From: CAYFKJ01 sp964343605
GTDB lineage: Bacteria > Pseudomonadota > Alphaproteobacteria > UBA2966
DNA: 64,000 nucleotides
NCBI GenBank assembly: GCA_964343605.1
Contig: CAYFKJ010000002.1
Span: 186,001-250,000 of the forward strand
Direction of reading: 5' to 3'
The notes beneath the pieces were generated by a model that saw only the letters and a program-made list of their open reading frames with translations, ran no database searches and was not told the DNA's origin. The position numbers and the translations under genes were made by a program. Of this stretch, positions 8,982 to 17,590 are shown piece after piece (position 1 is the first letter of the stretch; every line of letters starts with the position of its first letter).

Positions 8982-11900
8982 ATGACGGGCTTTCGCGGAA
9001 TCATCCTCCTGATCGCCGCGCTCACCGGATTTTGGGGCGTTTTCGCCGTCAGTGAGGTGTTCAAGACCGACGCCAGGCGTAGCTGGGAAGCCGAGGGCGA
9101 TCAGGTTGCGCAATGGCTGTCGGGGACTCTGTTGGGCTGGCTCGAGGAAAGCTACGCGCCGATCTCAGGTCTGGCGGCGCTTTCCGAAAATTCAGAGAAT
9201 GTTACCGAATCCGAATTTCTCAACGCCTTCGACGGTTTGGAGGCCCGCGCCACGGCCTTTTTCCTGGATGCCGCCGCCATGTACCGGCCGGTCGGTGAGG
9301 GGGTCGACGCGGACTGGCAAGTCGCCTTCAGCTCGGACCTTTCCGGCGCGCTGTCGCATGACGCCCAGCTGGACGACTGGCCTGCCCTGCAGTCCACGCT
9401 CAACGTCGCCCACTCGCGTCCGGGTGAGTTCATAATCGGTCCGCCCTTTAAGCACGTTGACGAATCTGACGTCGTTTCTCCCGTTGCGCTGTCCACCTTC
9501 GACTCGGCCGGTGATGCTGTTGTCGTGGGGCTGGTCAATTATGGAGCAATGGTCAAAGGCCTGTTCGACCTCCATGTCCCCCCTGGGTTGGCGCTTGAGC
9601 TGACAGCCCGTTTTCCGGCCGTGGGAGATCTGGGCAGACAACAAGGGGTGATCCAGACACCCCGGCAGGGCACCTTGCACTCCATTACCACGCGGACCGT
9701 CAGCGCCGGGGCGGAATTATCAATTACCTGGCATGCCGACGGCCGGTTTTCGGGCGGACCGGAGCGCGAACTCGCAAACTTCATCCTGATAACCGGTGTC
9801 GGCGGCGTCCTCGTTGCGGCCTTCTTCATCGGGTTCCTTCTGCAGCGGAACGAGGAGATCAGCCGCCGCGTGGAAGAGGCGACGGCTGAAATCTCGGCGG
9901 CCAAGGATTCGGCTGAACAGGAACGGCAGCGCATGCGCGATGCCATCGAAGCCCTGGAGGTGGGGTTCGTTATCTATGACGCCAATGAGCGCCTGGTCAT
10001 CAACAATCGGCGCTACGCCGAGATGTACCCGGAGGCCGCCGACCTCATGATTCAAGGGGCCAAATTCAGGGATATCCTGACGAAAGGCTGCGAAATAACG
10101 CGCGTCAACGAGCGCTACGGCCAGAGCGTTGAGGAATGGGTGGAGGGGCGGTTGGAGTCGCACCGCAATCTCAATCAGGGAACAATCCAGGAATTGGACG
10201 ACCGTTGGATTCTGATCAACGACTTCCGCACGGCCAATGGAGAAATCGTCAGCATCCGCACCGATATTACCGAACTGAAAATCGCCGAGCGCAACCTGGA
10301 GGAACGCACAAACCTCCTGCAAGGTGTCTTGAGCGCCATGACACAGGGCGTCGTGGCCTTCGACAACGATCTCAAACTGATCGCCTGGAACGACGTCTTT
10401 TTGGACATCAGGGGATACCCGGCCGAAATGGCGGCCGTGGGAACGGATTTCGCCGACTTTATGGAGTACGACGTCGAGCATGGCGAGTTCGGCAATGACG
10501 ATCCCGAGTACGACGTGCAGATGCAGGTCGAACGGGCGCGCAAGTTCGAAATGCACGCCTTCGAGCGCCAGCGCCCGGACGGCCGTCACATCGAAGTTCG
10601 CGGCGGCCCGATCCCCGGCGGCGGTTTCGTCAGCACGTATGCGGATATCACCAAGCGCAAGCTGGCGGAAACCCAAATCAGTAAGTTGTCGGCCGCGGTG
10701 GAACAGAGCTCCGCGGCGATCGTGATTACGGACCCGGAAGGCGCCATCGAATATGTCAATCCGGCATTTGTCCGGGCCAGCGGCTACACGCCGGAGGACG
10801 TCATCGGCTATCCCCTCCGGATTCTGAAGTCGGGTGTGCTTGATGAGGATACCTACTCCGATTTGTGGAACACCATCAAAGGCGGCAAGGTTTGGCAGGG
10901 TGAATTTCTCAACAACAAAAAGTCGGGGGAACCTTATTGGGAGGACGTTGCCCTATCGCCCTTGCTGGACGAGCGGGGGCAAATCACGAATTTCGTGGCG
11001 ATCAAGGAGGACATTACGGCCCGCAAGGAATCCGAGGAGCAACTTCGCACGGCCCGTGATGCCGCCGAGGCCGCGTCGCAGGCGAAGGCCGATTTCCTCG
11101 CTTCCATGAGCCACGAAATCCGCACGCCGATGAACGGCATCGTGGGCATGGCGGATCTTCTTTCCCAGTCCGAATTGGACGCGGATCAGCGGATTATGCT
11201 CGATACCGTTCGGGATTCGGGTAATTCGCTGCTGACGATCATCAACGATATTCTCGATTTTTCGAAGATCGAGGCCGGCAAGCTGGACATCGAGAGCATT
11301 CCCCATTCCGTCAACGACGTGCTGGAGGGCGCAGCCGCCACCATGTCGCCCAACGCCAGCCGCAAGGGCGCGCGGATCATCACTTTCGTCGACCCCGATA
11401 TTCCAGAGTCGCTGCTTGGTGATCCCGTCCGGCTGCGCCAGATCGTCTTCAATCTAACCGGCAATGCCGTCAAATTTTCAGAAGAGGGCGAAATCGTCGT
11501 CCGCGCCGACGCGGTCGATCTCGATGCCGACCCCCTGCGTGTGAAGATTTCGGTTATCGATCAGGGTATCGGTATTTCGGAGGAAGCGCAGGGCAAGCTC
11601 TTTGAGGCATTCTCGCAAGCCGAGAGCTCAACCACCCGGCGGTTCGGCGGTACCGGCCTGGGCTTGGCTATCTGCAAGCGGCTGACCGACATGATGGGTG
11701 GCGAAATCACTGTCGACAGCCAGATCGGCTCGGGCTCGACCTTTGCTGTTGAAGTTCCGTTACAAATTGCAGATAAAACCGGGGATGGCGCGGGCGATGT
11801 CGATCTGTCCGGACTTCGCGTTCTGTGCGTGTCCGAAATCGGCATGTTGCGGGAATCGATGACGCGTTATCTCGGGAGTTGGTCGATCGACGCCGACGCC

Positions 11901-13028
11901 GTGCCGACAGAAGACGCGGCGGCCGAACGAGTCGACGAGGCCGAGGAACCTTTCGACGTCATGGTGCTCGATCTCGGCCTGAATTCGGACCGTCAACACG
12001 CCGCCATGGAACGTTTCGGCGCCCACGGACTGAAGTTCGTGATCCTGTCGGAGGGTCAGCGGCGCAGCGCCCGGATCGAGAATTCCGACTGCGTCACGCT
12101 GGACGGCAACCCGTTACGGCATGCGCCCTTCGTCAATGCCGTCGCCGTGGCCGCAGGCCGGGCCAGCCCGCTGGTCAAGCCCGAAACCGATGACGGCGTC
12201 GCCGAAGCGGTCACTGCATTGTCGGTCGAGGACGCGCTGGCGCAGGGGACCCTCATCCTGCTGGCCGAGGACAATCCGACGAACCAGCAGGTGATCGGAC
12301 GGCAATTGGCCAAACTCGGTTATACCTGCGAGATGGCCGACGACGGCAAGCTGGCGTTGGAGGCCTGGCGGAGCAAGGACTACGCCTTGTTGCTCACGGA
12401 TTGCCACATGCCCCGCATGGACGGTTTTGAGCTTACAGCCGCCGTTCGGGCGGACCAGGAGGGCAGCGGGGAACGATCTCCCATTATTGCCGTAACGGCC
12501 AACGCCCTGGAAGGCGAGGCGGAACGCTGCATCGCGGCCGGCATGGACGATTATCTTTCGAAGCCCTTGGCCATGAGCGACCTCAAGGCGGCATTGCGCA
12601 AGTGGATGCCGAATGCCGTTTCGGAGACGGTGTCGGCGCCGCCGGAGGTGTCCGGGGATGTGAGCGTCCAAGATGAAGCGCCAGCCGAGGATGTTGCCCA
12701 AAGAGCCGTGGAGCCCAAATTCCTCAGGGAAACGTTCGGTGACGATGACGATCTGATTAAGGAAATCCTGCTGGATTTCGTCGCCCCCGCGGAGGCTACC
12801 GTCGGCGAGATCAACGACGCATTCGACTCCCGCGATGCAGCCGCACTGGGCGCCGCGGCGCACAAGCTAAAATCGTCCTCCCGCTCGGTCGGCGCCGATA
12901 TGTTGGCCGATCTTTGCGCCGATCTGGAGAAATCCGGAAAAAGCGCCGATTGGCCAAGTATTGAGGATCACCACCCCAAGCTGGCTTCCGCCATTGCGGC
13001 CGTAACCTCGGAAATCGAATCGTTTTAG
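8982..13028 (+). CDS. CHASE-PAS hybrid sensor kinase with REC-REC-HPt output
   Basis: A 1348-residue membrane hybrid kinase. TM1 about 5-24; extracytoplasmic domain 25-265, with a CHASE-like segment around GLAALSENSENVTESEFL; TM2 about 267-287; three PAS domains (about 315-425, 445-560, 567-690); HisKA with H711; HATPase about 815-925; a degenerate receiver about 940-1060; a canonical receiver with D1140 in TDCHMPRMDG; and HPt with H1294 in AHKLKSSSRS. The His-Asp-His relay matches TorS or ArcB logic and should pass phosphate to a separate receiver. The gene directly follows the TorT-like gene. Its stop codon overlaps the convergent Lrp gene stop by 4 bp. Confidence 0.93.
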   Translation: MTGFRGIILLIAALTGFWGVFAVSEVFKTDARRSWEAEGDQVAQWLSGTLLGWLEESYAPISGLAALSENSENVTESEFLNAFDGLEARATAFFLDAAAMYRPVGEGVDADWQVAFSSDLSGALSHDAQLDDWPALQSTLNVAHSRPGEFIIGPPFKHVDESDVVSPVALSTFDSAGDAVVVGLVNYGAMVKGLFDLHVPPGLALELTARFPAVGDLGRQQGVIQTPRQGTLHSITTRTVSAGAELSITWHADGRFSGGPERELANFILITGVGGVLVAAFFIGFLLQRNEEISRRVEEATAEISAAKDSAEQERQRMRDAIEALEVGFVIYDANERLVINNRRYAEMYPEAADLMIQGAKFRDILTKGCEITRVNERYGQSVEEWVEGRLESHRNLNQGTIQELDDRWILINDFRTANGEIVSIRTDITELKIAERNLEERTNLLQGVLSAMTQGVVAFDNDLKLIAWNDVFLDIRGYPAEMAAVGTDFADFMEYDVEHGEFGNDDPEYDVQMQVERARKFEMHAFERQRPDGRHIEVRGGPIPGGGFVSTYADITKRKLAETQISKLSAAVEQSSAAIVITDPEGAIEYVNPAFVRASGYTPEDVIGYPLRILKSGVLDEDTYSDLWNTIKGGKVWQGEFLNNKKSGEPYWEDVALSPLLDERGQITNFVAIKEDITARKESEEQLRTARDAAEAASQAKADFLASMSHEIRTPMNGIVGMADLLSQSELDADQRIMLDTVRDSGNSLLTIINDILDFSKIEAGKLDIESIPHSVNDVLEGAAATMSPNASRKGARIITFVDPDIPESLLGDPVRLRQIVFNLTGNAVKFSEEGEIVVRADAVDLDADPLRVKISVIDQGIGISEEAQGKLFEAFSQAESSTTRRFGGTGLGLAICKRLTDMMGGEITVDSQIGSGSTFAVEVPLQIADKTGDGAGDVDLSGLRVLCVSEIGMLRESMTRYLGSWSIDADAVPTEDAAAERVDEAEEPFDVMVLDLGLNSDRQHAAMERFGAHGLKFVILSEGQRRSARIENSDCVTLDGNPLRHAPFVNAVAVAAGRASPLVKPETDDGVAEAVTALSVEDALAQGTLILLAEDNPTNQQVIGRQLAKLGYTCEMADDGKLALEAWRSKDYALLLTDCHMPRMDGFELTAAVRADQEGSGERSPIIAVTANALEGEAERCIAAGMDDYLSKPLAMSDLKAALRKWMPNAVSETVSAPPEVSGDVSVQDEAPAEDVAQRAVEPKFLRETFGDDDDLIKEILLDFVAPAEATVGEINDAFDSRDAAALGAAAHKLKSSSRSVGADMLADLCADLEKSGKSADWPSIEDHHPKLASAIAAVTSEIESF

Positions 13029-13513
13029 CCCGTTTCCTCGTACTCGTAGTGCGACAGGCTGGGGAAGATATTGCTGCGTTTTACGATATCCAGTGCGAAG
13101 CTTGATTCGATGGATGCGATTCCCGGAATGTTCGTGATTTTTCGCTTCAATGTCATTTCATAGGATTTGAGGCTGTCGGTGACGATGCGCAGGAGATAGT
13201 CGAAGCTGCCGGTCATCAGATAGCATTCGACGACCTCCTCGACCTTGGAGATTTCCCGCTCGAAAACGCGGAGATTCTCCTCGTTCTGCTTTTCCAGCCG
13301 GATCGAGACGAAAGTGCTGATCGGCAGGCCGTACTTGGCTTGGTCGATGTTCGCCGTGTAGCCGGTGATCAGGCCCTCCCGTTCCAGCCTTTTGGTCCGA
13401 CGCAGGCAAGGGGAGGGCGAAAGGTTCACCCGCTTCGACAATTCGTTATTGGTGAGGCGTCCATCGGCCTGCAATTCACGAATGATCCGGCGGTCGATTT
13501 GATCGTATGCCAT
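13025..13513 (-). CDS. Lrp/AsnC family transcriptional regulator
   Basis: A 162-residue Lrp-type regulator: N-terminal helix-turn-helix (IDRRIIRELQADGRLTNNEL and SPSPCLRRTKRLE) and a C-terminal RAM ligand domain. The open frame continues upstream, but the ATG at 13513 before AYDQIDRR gives normal family length. It is divergent from the AceE-type E1 gene across 150 bp that hold an ATGCCA-N16-TGGCAT inverted repeat, a sensible place for its binding site. An Lrp-type regulator paired with an AceE-like E1 recalls the MdeR-MdeB (2-ketobutyrate dehydrogenase) arrangement of Pseudomonas putida, suggesting amino-acid-derived 2-oxo-acid oxidation. Confidence 0.92.
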   Translation of the reverse strand: MAYDQIDRRIIRELQADGRLTNNELSKRVNLSPSPCLRRTKRLEREGLITGYTANIDQAKYGLPISTFVSIRLEKQNEENLRVFEREISKVEEVVECYLMTGSFDYLLRIVTDSLKSYEMTLKRKITNIPGIASIESSFALDIVKRSNIFPSLSHYEYEETG

Positions 13514-13663
13514 CAGATTGCTCAAATTTAGCAGAATATGCCAATTCTCTAGCGTATTGTGGCATTTTTCGCAACCATCTGCCGTCTGTTTTTGGGCATA
13601 CTGCAGTTGTTCTGCCAATTTCGACCGGAATATCCGGGCGTCCCGACGACGAGAGAATTTCCG

Positions 13664-16081
13664 ATGACCCTGCCCTTGACCGACGCCACCAACGACAATT
13701 CAACGCCTGCCGAAGCGGAACCTGAACTGCCGGGAACGGCGGCGTTGGCGCCGGTACCGGCCAACGAACTCGTAGTCCTGGATGCGCTGGAAAACAAGAT
13801 CCGCTGGCTGTCGTCCTGGATGATCCACCATGCCAACCACATCCGGCCCAACCGGGATGGCGTCAAGGTCGGGGGCCATCAGGCCAGTTGCGCCTCCATA
13901 TCGACGATCATGACGGCGCTTTATGCGCGGGTCTTGCGGCCCGAGGACCGGGTCGCCGTCAAACCCCACGCCAGCCCCGTCTTCCACGCCGTGAATTACA
14001 TGTTCGGCAAGCAGAGCCTCGACAACCTGAAGAATTTTCGCTCTCTGGGCGGAGCCCAGTCCTACCCCTCGCGAACCAAGGACGGCGACGAGGTCGATTT
14101 CTCCACCGGGTCGGTCGGACTGGGGGCGGCGCTCACCAATTTTTCGGCATTGACGCAGGACTACCTGACGGCCAAGGGCCTGATGCCGCCCGGGCAAAAG
14201 CCGGGCCGCATGGTGGCGCTGGTCGGCGACGCGGAGCTCGATGAAGGCAACGTCTACGAAGCCCTGCTGGATACCTGGAAACACGATTTGCGCGACGTCT
14301 GGTGGATCATCGACTACAACCGCCAAAGCCTGGACGGTATGATCAACGAACAGCTCTTCCGGTTGATCGGCAGGTTCTTCCGGGCCGTGGGTTGGAACGT
14401 GATCACCGTCAAGTACGGCCGCAAGCTCTATGAGGCTTTCCAGCGGCCCGGCGGTTTGGCCCTGCGCCGCTGGTTCAACGATTGCGAAAACGACGTCTTT
14501 TCGGCCTTGGCGTTCCAGGGCGGCCCGGCCTGGCGACAGCAGATCAAAGCCGACCTGCCGGACGACGCCCAGGTGCATGCCTTGATCGACAGCTTCGACG
14601 ACGACGGTCTGCACGAAATCATGACCGACCTCGGCGGCCACTGCATGGAGGCGTTGGTCAACGCCTTCGAAACCGTGCCCGACGACAAACCGACCTGTTT
14701 CATCTGTTACACGGTCAAGGGTCACGGCACGCCGCTGGCCGGGCACAAGGACAACCACGCGGGCATCATGAACGATACGCAGATGGAGCAATATCGCAGC
14801 GAAAGCGGCATCGCGCCGGGCGAGGAGTGGGATAGGGCCGCCGGTCTCGGGCTTGGTGAGGTTGAACTCGACGCTTTTCTCGAAGCCGTTCCGTTCAACA
14901 CCGGGGAAAGCCGGCAAAGAACCGCCGATGTCGTGCCGGTACCGGAGGCGTTACCGCTGGAACCTGTTGACAGGGGTTCGACGCAGGAGGCGTTTGGACG
15001 AATTCTCAATGATATCGCCAAAAGCGGCGGTGAACTGGCCGACCGCATCGTCACGACGTCACCCGATGTTACGGTTTCGACGAACCTCGGTGGCTGGGTC
15101 AACCAACGTGGCTTGTTCGCCCGCGAGGCGAAGGGCGACGAGTTCCGCGACCGCAAGGTGCCCTCGGCCCAGAAGTGGGTGCATTCGCCGGAGGGGCAGC
15201 ATATCGAGCTCGGCATAGCCGAGAGCGATCTCTTCCTCAATCTTGCCGCCTTCGGGCTGTCTCACAGCCTTTTCGGTGTCCGCCTGTTGCCCATCGGCAC
15301 TCTCTACGATCCGTTCATCGCCCGCGGCCTCGACAGTCTGAACTACGCCTGCTACCAGGACGCTCGCTTCATGGTCGTCGGCACGCCGTCGGGCGTTTCG
15401 TTGGCGCCGGAGGGCGGGGCGCATCAGTCCATCTCAACGCCGATGATCGGCCTGGGCCAGCCGGGTTTGACGTCGTTCGAACCGGCTTTCGCCGACGAAT
15501 TGGCGGAAATCATGCGCTGGTCGTTTGAACATATGCAGGACGAAAAGGAAGGCGGTGCCGTCTATCTGCGGTTATCGACCAAGCCGCTCGACCAGCCGGA
15601 CCGCGAGCTTGACGCCGAAACGAAACGCCAGATCATTCTCGGCGGCTATTGGCTGCACGAGCCGGCGCCAGGCGCGAACATGGCGCTGGTGTGCAGTGGC
15701 GCCATTACCGGCGAGGCCATGGCTGCGCACGAGCGGTTGGCGCAAAAGTCGCCCGGCACCGGTTTGCTGGTGGTGACGTCGACGGACCGGCTTTACAACG
15801 ACTGGCAGCGGCTGGAGCGCGAGCGCCTTCACGGCACCGACGGCGGTCGCATGGCGCATGTCGAGGATCTCATGGAGCCGTTGGCCGCGGGGGCGCGGAT
15901 CGTCTCCGTGATCGACGGGCATCCGGCGTCGCTGGCTTGGATCGGCGGTGTGCGGGGTCATGCCGTAGCGCCGCTGGGCATCCGCGAGTTCGGCCAAAGC
16001 GGCGACACGATCGACATCTACCGACACTACGATATCGGCGTCGACGCCATTGAGCGGGCGGCCGCGCGGTTTGACTCCTAG
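13664..16081 (+). CDS. Homodimeric (AceE-type) 2-oxo-acid dehydrogenase E1 / transketolase-like protein
   Basis: A single-chain thiamine diphosphate enzyme of 805 residues. GGHQAS near residue 70, the cofactor motif G188-D189...N219 (GDAELDEG to DYNRQSLDG) and the Glu in ELGIAESD match the AceE layout; AceE has about 887 residues, so this is shorter. It should decarboxylate pyruvate or a related 2-oxo acid and pass the acyl group to an E2 lipoyl protein. No E2 or E3 gene is in the window, so it must borrow them. The ATG at 13664 has a GAGAG site; an upstream in-frame ATG at 13559 would add a hydrophobic, non-conserved leader. An MdeB-like 2-ketobutyrate role is inferred from the divergent Lrp gene. 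Confidence 0.85.
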   Translation: MTLPLTDATNDNSTPAEAEPELPGTAALAPVPANELVVLDALENKIRWLSSWMIHHANHIRPNRDGVKVGGHQASCASISTIMTALYARVLRPEDRVAVKPHASPVFHAVNYMFGKQSLDNLKNFRSLGGAQSYPSRTKDGDEVDFSTGSVGLGAALTNFSALTQDYLTAKGLMPPGQKPGRMVALVGDAELDEGNVYEALLDTWKHDLRDVWWIIDYNRQSLDGMINEQLFRLIGRFFRAVGWNVITVKYGRKLYEAFQRPGGLALRRWFNDCENDVFSALAFQGGPAWRQQIKADLPDDAQVHALIDSFDDDGLHEIMTDLGGHCMEALVNAFETVPDDKPTCFICYTVKGHGTPLAGHKDNHAGIMNDTQMEQYRSESGIAPGEEWDRAAGLGLGEVELDAFLEAVPFNTGESRQRTADVVPVPEALPLEPVDRGSTQEAFGRILNDIAKSGGELADRIVTTSPDVTVSTNLGGWVNQRGLFAREAKGDEFRDRKVPSAQKWVHSPEGQHIELGIAESDLFLNLAAFGLSHSLFGVRLLPIGTLYDPFIARGLDSLNYACYQDARFMVVGTPSGVSLAPEGGAHQSISTPMIGLGQPGLTSFEPAFADELAEIMRWSFEHMQDEKEGGAVYLRLSTKPLDQPDRELDAETKRQIILGGYWLHEPAPGANMALVCSGAITGEAMAAHERLAQKSPGTGLLVVTSTDRLYNDWQRLERERLHGTDGGRMAHVEDLMEPLAAGARIVSVIDGHPASLAWIGGVRGHAVAPLGIREFGQSGDTIDIYRHYDIGVDAIERAAARFDS

Positions 16082-16494
16082 GACTTGTTCTCCGTGCCTT
16101 CCGGTAGCCAGCGCTTTAAGCGCTGCATGACGCTGTTGGGACTCACGGGTTTGACCAGGTAATCGTTGCCGCCGGCGGCAATGGCGCTTTTGACGGCATT
16201 TTCGTCGTGGTCTGCCGTCAGGAAAACGATCGGCACCTTGTATTCCGTGAATTTGGCGCGAATCTCCTTGCAGAATTCGACGCCGTCCTTTTCCGGCATA
16301 TGCATGTCGAGAAAAATCAGATCCGGGCGGTCGCGGATGATGATCGGCATCGCCTCTTCGGCGCTGCTTGCGCCGACGAAAGCCAATTTTTCATGCCTCA
16401 CGACGGTGGACAGGAAGGAGATGATCATCGAATCATCGTCCACCCCCATGACCAGCTTGCGGCCGGCAGAATCAGAATCCAGATGTTGCGCCAC
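16078..16494 (-). CDS. Single-domain response regulator (CheY-like)
   Basis: A stand-alone receiver of 138 residues with the acidic cluster DDD, phospho-acceptor Asp in FLDMHMPEKDG and the conserved Lys in YLVKP. There is no output domain. I choose the GTG at 16494 because AAGGA lies 7 bp upstream; a TTG at 16512 gives a slightly longer protein, and the first ATG would cut into strand beta-1. Such proteins relay phosphate to an HPt or act by binding partners, so the HPt kinase at 8982-13028 is a plausible neighbour-level partner. Its stop codon shares a CTAG with the convergent E1 gene. Confidence 0.9.
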   Translation of the reverse strand: MAQHLDSDSAGRKLVMGVDDDSMIISFLSTVVRHEKLAFVGASSAEEAMPIIIRDRPDLIFLDMHMPEKDGVEFCKEIRAKFTEYKVPIVFLTADHDENAVKSAIAAGGNDYLVKPVSPNSVMQRLKRWLPEGTENKS

Positions 16495-16681
16495 CCGCGG
16501 TTCCTTCCCCAAAAACGATGCGGTTCACCTGCAGCAATCTGTTCGGACGCTTGGATAATAAGGCTTTTTGCGACCAAACGCCAAACGCTGCAGGGGGCAA
16601 CAAACCAGAGGCGTGTTTCGCGCGTATGTCAAAGGCGCCAGGAATTGTTTCCCAGCCGTAACATTTTTCGCGTGTTCCGGG

Positions 16682-17494
16682 TTAAGACCCGACCTTCAGC
16701 GTCGACACCAGACCCCGCAGGCAGGCAACCGTACTCAGCGCGGTGATTTTACCCGTGCGGGGGTTCTCCTCTGTCGGGACGCCCTCGATCTTCAGGGAAA
16801 ACCGTGCGGCATCGGCCTCGACGTGAATTTCGTGGCTGTTGCGGCTGATCGTCGGATCGGCCCAGATCTCCAGCATCGTGCGGTCGGGTCCGACGCCGGC
16901 CAGACTGAGCGCCACCGCGACGTTAAGGTTGGCGGGAAAGCCGGGAATGGCGTCGCGGGCCGATCCTTCGAATAGCTTGAGGGGTTCGTCAACGGTATCC
17001 AGATCAATGCCGTTCTGATCGACGAAAGGCGCACCCTTCAGGCCGCCCGGCGGTTTGCGCGTGACCATGCGGACGGATTCGATGTTCCCCTCGGCGGCGG
17101 CACGGACGGCATCCAGGCCCAGCAGTGCCCCGGTGGGTACGATGATGCGACCTCCGTAAGCGGAGGCCAACTCGACGACGTCCCAATGTTCGAGTAATTG
17201 GCCGCAGGAAAGAGGCATGAACATCTTGCCGGCTTTGAGCGTCGCATCCGCCAGTTCGCGGAAGCGGGCCGCCGGCAGCGCTTCGACGACAAGCTCAGCC
17301 GTGTTCGCGAGCTCCGGGAGCGGCACAATGGGCACGGGTTCGCGAAAATTGGCCATGTTGGCCTGCGCCTTTTCCCTGTCGCGGGCTGACACTGCGCTCA
17401 GTTTGAGCCCCGGAATGCCGTTGTCGAGGCGCCGGGCGACCTCGCGCCCGACGGCGCCGAAACCGCCCATTGCTATGGTTAGGTCAGCGGCCAT
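16682..17494 (-). CDS. Aspartate dehydrogenase family protein (NadX-like)
   Basis: A 270-residue oxidoreductase with an N-terminal Rossmann motif (GGFGAVGREVARR) and the C-terminal aspartate dehydrogenase/DUF108 domain (PTGALLGLDAVRAA; NLNVAVALSLAGVGPD). The family converts L-aspartate to oxaloacetate or iminoaspartate with NAD(P). The ATG at 17494 with GGAGG 8 bp upstream gives the family length; an upstream open extension is rejected. It is divergent from the molybdenum hydroxylase operon at 17591 and has no nadA or nadC next to it, so amino-acid catabolism is as likely as NAD synthesis. Confidence 0.85.
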   Translation of the reverse strand: MAADLTIAMGGFGAVGREVARRLDNGIPGLKLSAVSARDREKAQANMANFREPVPIVPLPELANTAELVVEALPAARFRELADATLKAGKMFMPLSCGQLLEHWDVVELASAYGGRIIVPTGALLGLDAVRAAAEGNIESVRMVTRKPPGGLKGAPFVDQNGIDLDTVDEPLKLFEGSARDAIPGFPANLNVAVALSLAGVGPDRTMLEIWADPTISRNSHEIHVEADAARFSLKIEGVPTEENPRTGKITALSTVACLRGLVSTLKVGS

Positions 17495-17590
17495 GGAAAA
17501 TACCTCCAAACAGGGACAAAGCATTGATCGCCGCCGATGCTCGCGGCAAGCTAGTCGTTCGTCAACCCATCGTTCCTCCCGGAGCAGCGA

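Noticed and set aside
7818..13028. A genuine TMAO respiratory system
   Set aside because: No torA, torC, torD or TorR-like gene occurs; only the sensing pair resembles Tor.
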